Positions 5,375 through 9,234 of a DNA stretch of 9,234 bases are shown piece after piece. A model generated the notes under the pieces. That model was not told the DNA's origin, made no database searches, and saw only the letters and a list, made by a program, of their open reading frames with translations. The stretch covers positions 1-9,234 of the forward strand of contig JAQVME010000036.1 in NCBI GenBank assembly GCA_028703745.1, read 5' to 3'. The DNA is from Clostridia bacterium (lineage in GTDB: Bacteria > Bacillota > Clostridia > Christensenellales > DTU072). The position numbers and the translations under genes are program-made. Position 1 is the first letter of the stretch. Every line of letters starts with the position of its first letter.

Positions 5375-6121
5375 ATGAAAACCAAAAGACTTATCGTGAA
5401 GTTTTTCAAAATAAAGCGGGACAGTATGTTCGTACATATCGTTGCAAACCTCATCATCGTCGCCGTCATCGTCAGTTTATATATCGGCTGTATCGCCGCG
5501 CCCTCGTCCGTCGCCGCCACGGCGCCAATATACAGGGGCGACGATTCACAAAAAAAAGTCAGCCTCATGATAAACGTTTATTGGGGCGAACAACTTATTC
5601 CCGACATTCTCGAGACGCTGGAAAGCCACAATGTCACCTGCACATTTTTTATTGGAGGTTCGTGGGCGGCGAAGAATATTTCCACCGTGCAAAAAATAGC
5701 CGAAAAACACGAGATAGGCAATCACGGCTATCTGCACAAGGACCACAAAAAGCTTTCTGAAAAGCAGAATAGGGACGAGATACTCGTTTGCGAAAAGCTG
5801 TTATCGGAGGCTACCGGCAAAAAGACCCGACTTTTTGCGCCGCCGTCGGGTAGCATCGGCGATAATATGCTTGAGGTATGCAAAGAACTGGATTATAAAG
5901 TCATTATGTGGTCAAAGGACACTATTGACTGGCGCGATAACGACTTTCAGCTGGTATATAAAAGAGCTACAAACGGCGTGCGCAGCGGTGATTTGATTCT
6001 TATGCACCCCATGGCGCATACTTTGCGCGCCTTGCCCTTAATTCTTGACTATTACGAAAAGAACGGCTTCAAAGCGGTAACGGTCAGCGAAATAATTAGC
6101 GGTAGTTCGGTTGTGCAATAG
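5375..6121 (+). CDS. Membrane-anchored polysaccharide deacetylase-like protein (PdaB/YlxY-like), catalytic Asp replaced
   Basis: This is a NodB-fold protein of the carbohydrate esterase 4 superfamily, whose members remove acetyl groups from peptidoglycan or chitin-like polymers outside the cell. A hydrophobic segment at about 19-42 is a signal anchor or signal peptide (AAT-A near 47-50). The fold is clear: motif 1 region SLMINVYWGEQ (63-73), CTFFIGGSW (89-97), motif 2 NHGYLH (116-121), motif 3 FAPPSG (154-159), motif 4 MWSKDTIDW (178-186) and motif 5 ILMHP (208-212). The usual TFDDG of motif 1 is replaced: N67 and Y69/W70 stand where metal-binding and base aspartates are expected, and the Arg before PP of motif 3 is Ala. 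PdaB-type sporulation proteins, as I recall, keep at least the first Asp (FDxxWGE), so this is further diverged and may be inactive or act differently. The ATG at 5375 has GAGGG 7 bases upstream. It is probably monocistronic and converges on pdp. Confidence 0.88.
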   Translation: MKTKRLIVKFFKIKRDSMFVHIVANLIIVAVIVSLYIGCIAAPSSVAATAPIYRGDDSQKKVSLMINVYWGEQLIPDILETLESHNVTCTFFIGGSWAAKNISTVQKIAEKHEIGNHGYLHKDHKKLSEKQNRDEILVCEKLLSEATGKKTRLFAPPSGSIGDNMLEVCKELDYKVIMWSKDTIDWRDNDFQLVYKRATNGVRSGDLILMHPMAHTLRALPLILDYYEKNGFKAVTVSEIISGSSVVQ

Positions 6122-6145
6122 CTTTCTTTCTGCTTTCACAAGCCC

Positions 6146-7495
6146 CTACTGCGAAATTCGGTTCCATATTGGCTTTTGTTGGGAAGAAATAAAAGTCGAA
6201 TAAGTTCTTTCTATAATTAAGGGCGAAATCTTTGGCGCTTCGTCTCCGAAAGTCAAAGCGCTGACAAACATCTCCGCCGCCTCGTCAAAGTTGCCGTGCG
6301 AGGCGTACAATACCGCCAGCTCCGCGCCCTTTTCGATATAATCGCCCTTCTTCTTCCGAAGGCTTATGCCGGCTAGATAGTCTATCCTATCGTCTTTCTT
6401 GGTTCTGCCGGCGCCGAGCAGCAATGAAGCGATGCCCAGCCTCTCTGTATCCACTGCCGTTATATAGCCGCCTCTTTCGGCTTTCACCGAATAAGAATAT
6501 AGCGCCCGAGGAAAACGGGAAGTATCCTCAAGAATTTTCGTATCGCCGCCGTGTTCTTTCACCATAGCGACAAAACACTTCTTTGCTTGTCCGCTTGTAA
6601 GCGCCTTTTGGGCAAGCCCGCGACACTGTTCCAGCTCGCCCTTGCCGCATAGCGCCAGCATTTCGGCGGCTATCTCCACGCACAACAGCCGCAAGTCCGA
6701 CGGACCGCCGCCGCTAAGCACCTCAACGGCTTCTATGACCTCGAGAGAATTCCCTATTGCGTAGCCGAGGGGAGAATCCATATCCGTAACGAGCGCAGTA
6801 ACCTTTTTTCCGGCGTATGCGCCGACTGCCACAAGCTCCTGTGCCAGTCTTTGCGCCTCAACGGTAGTTTTGCAGAAAGAGCCGCTGCCCGCCTTGACAT
6901 CGAATACCATACAGTCCGCGCCCGTGGCTATCTTCTTGCTCAAAATACTGGATACGATGAGAGGAAGGCTCTCTATCGTTGCCGTAACGTCGCGCAGCGC
7001 ATAAAGCTTTTTGTCCGCCGGCGCAAGGTTGCCCGACTGCCCGATAATGCTCAGACCTGTTTTGTTAGTTATTTCAATAAACCTGTCTTTAGACAAATCG
7101 GTCTTATATCCCGCTATAGATTCCAGCTTGTCGATGGTGCCGCCGGTATGCCCAAGTCCTCGTCCCGACATTTTTGCTACCTTGACGCCGCAAGCGGCGG
7201 CTATCGGCGCAGCAATAAGCGTGGTTTTGTCACCGACGCCGCCCGTTGAATGCTTGTCGGCTTTGGCTCCGGATACGGCAGAAAGGTCGGATATATCTCC
7301 CGAGCGCGCCATAGCCATAGTCAAATCTACTGTTTCCCGCCTATTCATACCGTTGATGAAAATCGCCATCAGGAGTGCCGAAGCCTGATAATCGGATATC
7401 TCTCCTAGCGTATATCCGTCAACAAAGAAAGTAATTTCTTCGTCCGAAAGCTCCTTTCCGTCACGCTTCTTTCTTATTATGTCGTATATTCTCAT
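6146..7495 (-). CDS. pdp: Pyrimidine-nucleoside phosphorylase (thymidine phosphorylase family)
   Basis: This enzyme cleaves uridine, deoxyuridine and thymidine with phosphate to give the base and (deoxy)ribose-1-phosphate. With numbering from the ATG at 7495, the phosphate-binding region KHSTGGVGDKT (81-91) and the complete family signature SGRGLGHTGGTIDKLE (110-125) are present, as are the helical N-terminal domain (about 1-65) and the C-terminal mixed domain with GGYITAVD and KKKGDYIEKGAEL. The length of 449 aa is slightly above the usual 430-440. The extra residues are a C-terminal tail after PLI (STFISSQQKPIWNRISQ). The frame is open 30 codons further upstream into cdd, but the family N-terminus MRIYDIIRKKRDG marks the start, with a modest GGGGA inside the cdd end. 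The gap to cdd is 4 nt, so translation is likely coupled. It is the last gene of the salvage operon; no clear terminator hairpin lies in the 24 bp before the convergent deacetylase-like gene. Confidence 0.95.
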   Translation of the reverse strand: MRIYDIIRKKRDGKELSDEEITFFVDGYTLGEISDYQASALLMAIFINGMNRRETVDLTMAMARSGDISDLSAVSGAKADKHSTGGVGDKTTLIAAPIAAACGVKVAKMSGRGLGHTGGTIDKLESIAGYKTDLSKDRFIEITNKTGLSIIGQSGNLAPADKKLYALRDVTATIESLPLIVSSILSKKIATGADCMVFDVKAGSGSFCKTTVEAQRLAQELVAVGAYAGKKVTALVTDMDSPLGYAIGNSLEVIEAVEVLSGGGPSDLRLLCVEIAAEMLALCGKGELEQCRGLAQKALTSGQAKKCFVAMVKEHGGDTKILEDTSRFPRALYSYSVKAERGGYITAVDTERLGIASLLLGAGRTKKDDRIDYLAGISLRKKKGDYIEKGAELAVLYASHGNFDEAAEMFVSALTFGDEAPKISPLIIERTYSTFISSQQKPIWNRISQ

Positions 7496-7499
7496 TGGT

Positions 7500-7898
7500 T
7501 CAGTTCCCCGTTTTTGCGATAAAAAAAGCATGCGGCAAAAGTTCGCCAAGAGTAAAGAGCTTTGGCTCTCCGCCGTCATATACATAGATACAAAAGTCCT
7601 TGTCGCAGAACTCCGCGAGTACCTGACGGCACACTCCGCATGGGAAACACGGATTTTGTCTGCCTACAACGGCAATTGCTTTGAAATGCCTTTCACCCTC
7701 CGAAACCGCCTTGACGACTGCCGTCCTTTCGGCGCAAACCGAAGGAGAAAAGGAGGAATTCTCAACGTTGCAACCGGTGAACACCTTTCCGCTTTCGGCT
7801 AGCAGCGCCGCTCCCACGGCAAAGCCGGAATAAGGCGCGTATGCGTTTTTTGCCGCGGCGGCAGCCTGTTCGAGCAGCTTCTTTGCATCAATTTCCAT
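7500..7898 (-). CDS. cdd: Cytidine deaminase
   Basis: This is a zinc enzyme that deaminates cytidine and deoxycytidine to uridine and deoxyuridine, which feed the phosphorylase encoded next. At 132 aa it is a typical Gram-positive homotetrameric form. The fold-defining AYAPYSGFAVGAALL (19-33) is present. The zinc site is complete: C55 with catalytic E57 in CNVENSSFSPSVCAER, and C87 and C90 in PCGVCRQ. The ATG at 7898 has GGGGAGGA about 7 bases upstream, and its first 11 bases overlap the end of deoB. The stop lies 4 bp before pdp. Both junctions indicate a co-translated operon deoB-cdd-pdp. Confidence 0.97.
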   Translation of the reverse strand: MEIDAKKLLEQAAAAAKNAYAPYSGFAVGAALLAESGKVFTGCNVENSSFSPSVCAERTAVVKAVSEGERHFKAIAVVGRQNPCFPCGVCRQVLAEFCDKDFCIYVYDGGEPKLFTLGELLPHAFFIAKTGN

Positions 7899-9066
7899 AA
7901 CATATCCTCCCCAAAAAGCTTTTGCCGCATAGTTTGTTTTCTATGTTGAAAATTTCGGCTACAGTGGCGGCTATGTCTGACAGGCTATCTCCGGTGCCGA
8001 GGTTTACTCCCTGCTTAACTTTTTCGCCGCAAACAAGCATCGGCGCGTACTCCCTCGAATGGTCGGTACTTGCCGTCGCAGGGTCGCAACCGTGGTCGGC
8101 GGTTATTATCAGTACATCGTCTTTGTGCATTTTCAAAAGGAATTGCGATAACTGCAAATCGAATTGGCTCAATGCCAGCGCATAGCCGTCAATATCGTTC
8201 CTGTGTCCGTACAACATATCAAAATCAACAAGGTTCACAAAGCACAGTCCGGTGAAATCCTCGTCGAGCAGTTCTATAGTTATTTTCATGCCGTCGTCGT
8301 TGTTTTTTATCGGCAGGCTGCGCGTTATGCCTTTAGCGGCAAAAATGTCAGAAATTTTGCCTACGGCGACAGTACCAAAGCCATTGTTTTTAAGCACGTC
8401 AAGAAGCGTGTCCGAAGGCGGCGACAGCGAGAAGTCGTGACGGCGCGCGGTTCTTTTGAAGTCGGGAAAAATTCCGCTGAAGGGTCTTGCGATTATTCTG
8501 CCTACGGCATGCTCCCCCGTCATTATCTCTCTGGCGGCTAGGCAATACTCGTAGAGCTTTTCTACGGGTATTATTGCCTCATGCGCGGCTATTTGAAAGA
8601 CGCTGTCCGCCGAGGTATATACGATAAGCTCGCCGGTATCTACGTGCCGCAAGCCGAAATCTTTTATGACTTGCGTACCGGAATACGGCTTGTTGCACAG
8701 TACACCCCGCCCCGTGCGCCGCATGAACTCGTCAATTATTTCGTCGGGAAAGCCGCTCGGATATGTCGGAAAAGGCTTTTCGGAAACTACGCCGGCTATT
8801 TCCCAATGCCCCGTTGTGGTGTCCTTGCCCTTTGATTTCTCCGCAAGCCGGGCAAAAGAGGCAATAGGTTCAGACTGCTTCGCCGCTTTGATTCCGTCAA
8901 TATTAAAAAGCCCCAGTCGGATAAGAGTGGGAGCGTTGAAATAATCCGAAGACATAACAGAAGCGAGCGTGTTGCTGCCCTCATCACCGTATTCCGCCGC
9001 ATCGGGAAGCGCCCCTATGCCGAGGCTGTCCAGGACTATCAAAAAGACACGTTTTATGGCGTACAT
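7888..9066 (-). CDS. deoB: Phosphopentomutase
   Basis: This enzyme interconverts (deoxy)ribose-1-phosphate and (deoxy)ribose-5-phosphate, linking nucleoside phosphorolysis to the pentose phosphate and deoxyribose aldolase steps. It belongs to the alkaline phosphatase superfamily with two metals. Visible are D13 in VLDSLGIGALPDAAEYGD (11-28), the active-site threonine region GKDTTTGHWE (about 79-88), the cap-domain stretch with PYSGTQVIKDFG, the metal-ligand region VDFDMLYGHRND, and ITADHGCDPAT with the following DHSREYAP. All expected ligand motifs are present and 392 aa is normal. The ATG at 9066 has GGGAG about 7 bases upstream. The stop at 7888 overlaps the cdd start by 11 nt. The upstream gene, 72 bp away, is the end of a purine-nucleoside phosphorylase, giving the order deoD-deoB-cdd-pdp. 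Confidence 0.97.
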   Translation of the reverse strand: MYAIKRVFLIVLDSLGIGALPDAAEYGDEGSNTLASVMSSDYFNAPTLIRLGLFNIDGIKAAKQSEPIASFARLAEKSKGKDTTTGHWEIAGVVSEKPFPTYPSGFPDEIIDEFMRRTGRGVLCNKPYSGTQVIKDFGLRHVDTGELIVYTSADSVFQIAAHEAIIPVEKLYEYCLAAREIMTGEHAVGRIIARPFSGIFPDFKRTARRHDFSLSPPSDTLLDVLKNNGFGTVAVGKISDIFAAKGITRSLPIKNNDDGMKITIELLDEDFTGLCFVNLVDFDMLYGHRNDIDGYALALSQFDLQLSQFLLKMHKDDVLIITADHGCDPATASTDHSREYAPMLVCGEKVKQGVNLGTGDSLSDIAATVAEIFNIENKLCGKSFLGRICYGN

Positions 9067-9138
9067 AATTTTCTCCCAAAGGAACGGGTTTCGTTGTCAG
9101 GTTTGGTCAAAAATAACGCTTCTTGTTCGGTCTATTTT

Positions 9139-9234
9139 TCAAACAAGCTCCAGCGCCAGCCTCATCATCTGTGTAAACGAATTTTGTCTTTCTTCCGCGC
9201 TCAACGCTTCACCCGTAAAGGGACAATCGGAAAC
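9139..9234 (-). CDS. deoD: Purine-nucleoside phosphorylase DeoD-type, last 31 residues (runs off the right edge)
   Basis: Reading the minus strand from the edge gives a 31-codon open frame ending in TGA at 9141-9139. Visible are TGEALSAEERQNSFTQMM and a final LALELV. DeoD-type hexameric purine-nucleoside phosphorylases typically end with a (T/L)GEE-x-(S/T)-AEERQ-x-(S/T)F-x-(D/E/Q)M motif and a short helix, so this fits their C-terminus well. The enzyme splits inosine and guanosine and their deoxy forms with phosphate, yielding the pentose-1-phosphate used by the downstream phosphopentomutase. Only the tail can be seen, so the call leans on the motif and on the operon context. The 72 bp to deoB contain a weak AT-only inverted repeat (AAAAATA / TATTTTT), not a convincing terminator. 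Confidence 0.75.
   Translation of the reverse strand, partial: VSDCPFTGEALSAEERQNSFTQMMRLALELV

Noticed and set aside
5305..5568. Minus-strand hydrophobic frame (87 codons) across the glyS promoter and the start of the deacetylase-like gene
   Set aside because: It covers the glyS promoter and is antisense to the signal-anchor coding region. Its hydrophobicity reflects reverse reading of AT-rich promoter and membrane-helix codons.
9095..9145. Terminator or attenuator between deoD and deoB (AAAAATA / TATTTTT)
   Set aside because: The stem is 7 AT-only base pairs with a long loop, too weak to call.
1..9234. CRISPR array, tRNA or rRNA genes, insertion sequences, or att-site duplications
   Set aside because: No regularly spaced repeats, no cloverleaf-like conserved tRNA segments, no transposase and no long direct repeats flanking the phage region were found by eye. 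An att repeat, if any, would need the distant left end.

Overview
The window looks like a chromosomal segment of a Firmicutes/Clostridia-type bacterium, probably an uncultured gut or anaerobic lineage. The signs are strong AGGAGG-type ribosome binding sites, a homodimeric (alpha2-type) glycyl-tRNA synthetase, a Gram-positive nucleoside-salvage operon with pyrimidine-nucleoside phosphorylase, a PdaB/YlxY-like polysaccharide deacetylase, and a textbook Bacillus/Clostridium-type LexA (SOS) box. No taxonomic marker fixes the genus.

Region 1 (1 to about 3650, mostly minus strand) is phage-derived. Reading leftwards from the host side, it has an SOS-type promoter with an overlapping LexA operator (3595-3648), an unrecognised 107-aa protein, a 104-aa protein with a coiled-coil-like N-terminus and a sigma-region-4-like HTH (probably a late-gene regulator), then terminase large subunit, a 92-aa small phage protein, and the start of a portal protein that runs off the left edge. 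A TATAAT box with no good -35 lies just upstream of the terminase and is a candidate activator-dependent late promoter. Inside this unit, on the opposite strand, sits a gene for a secreted, membrane-anchored protein with two SH3-like segments (2150-2857).

No integrase, CI/Xre-type repressor, replication gene or recognisable terminase small subunit lies between the LexA-controlled promoter and the host gene glyS. This makes a plain complete prophage an uneasy fit. A degenerate prophage, or a domesticated SOS-inducible particle (PBSX-like or gene-transfer-agent-like), are real alternatives that the sequence left of the window would decide.

Region 2 (3821-6121) is host housekeeping: glyS on the minus strand, with a clear sigma-A promoter and Rho-independent terminator, divergent from a plus-strand membrane-anchored polysaccharide deacetylase-like gene whose first catalytic motif lacks the usual aspartates.

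Region 3 (6146-9234, minus strand) is a nucleoside catabolism/salvage operon in the order deoD (only its C-terminus is present), deoB, cdd, pdp. The last three are tightly packed (11-nt overlap, then a 4-nt gap), implying translational coupling. Together they deaminate cytidine and deoxycytidine, cleave purine and pyrimidine nucleosides with phosphate, and convert the resulting (deoxy)ribose-1-phosphate to the 5-phosphate for central metabolism.
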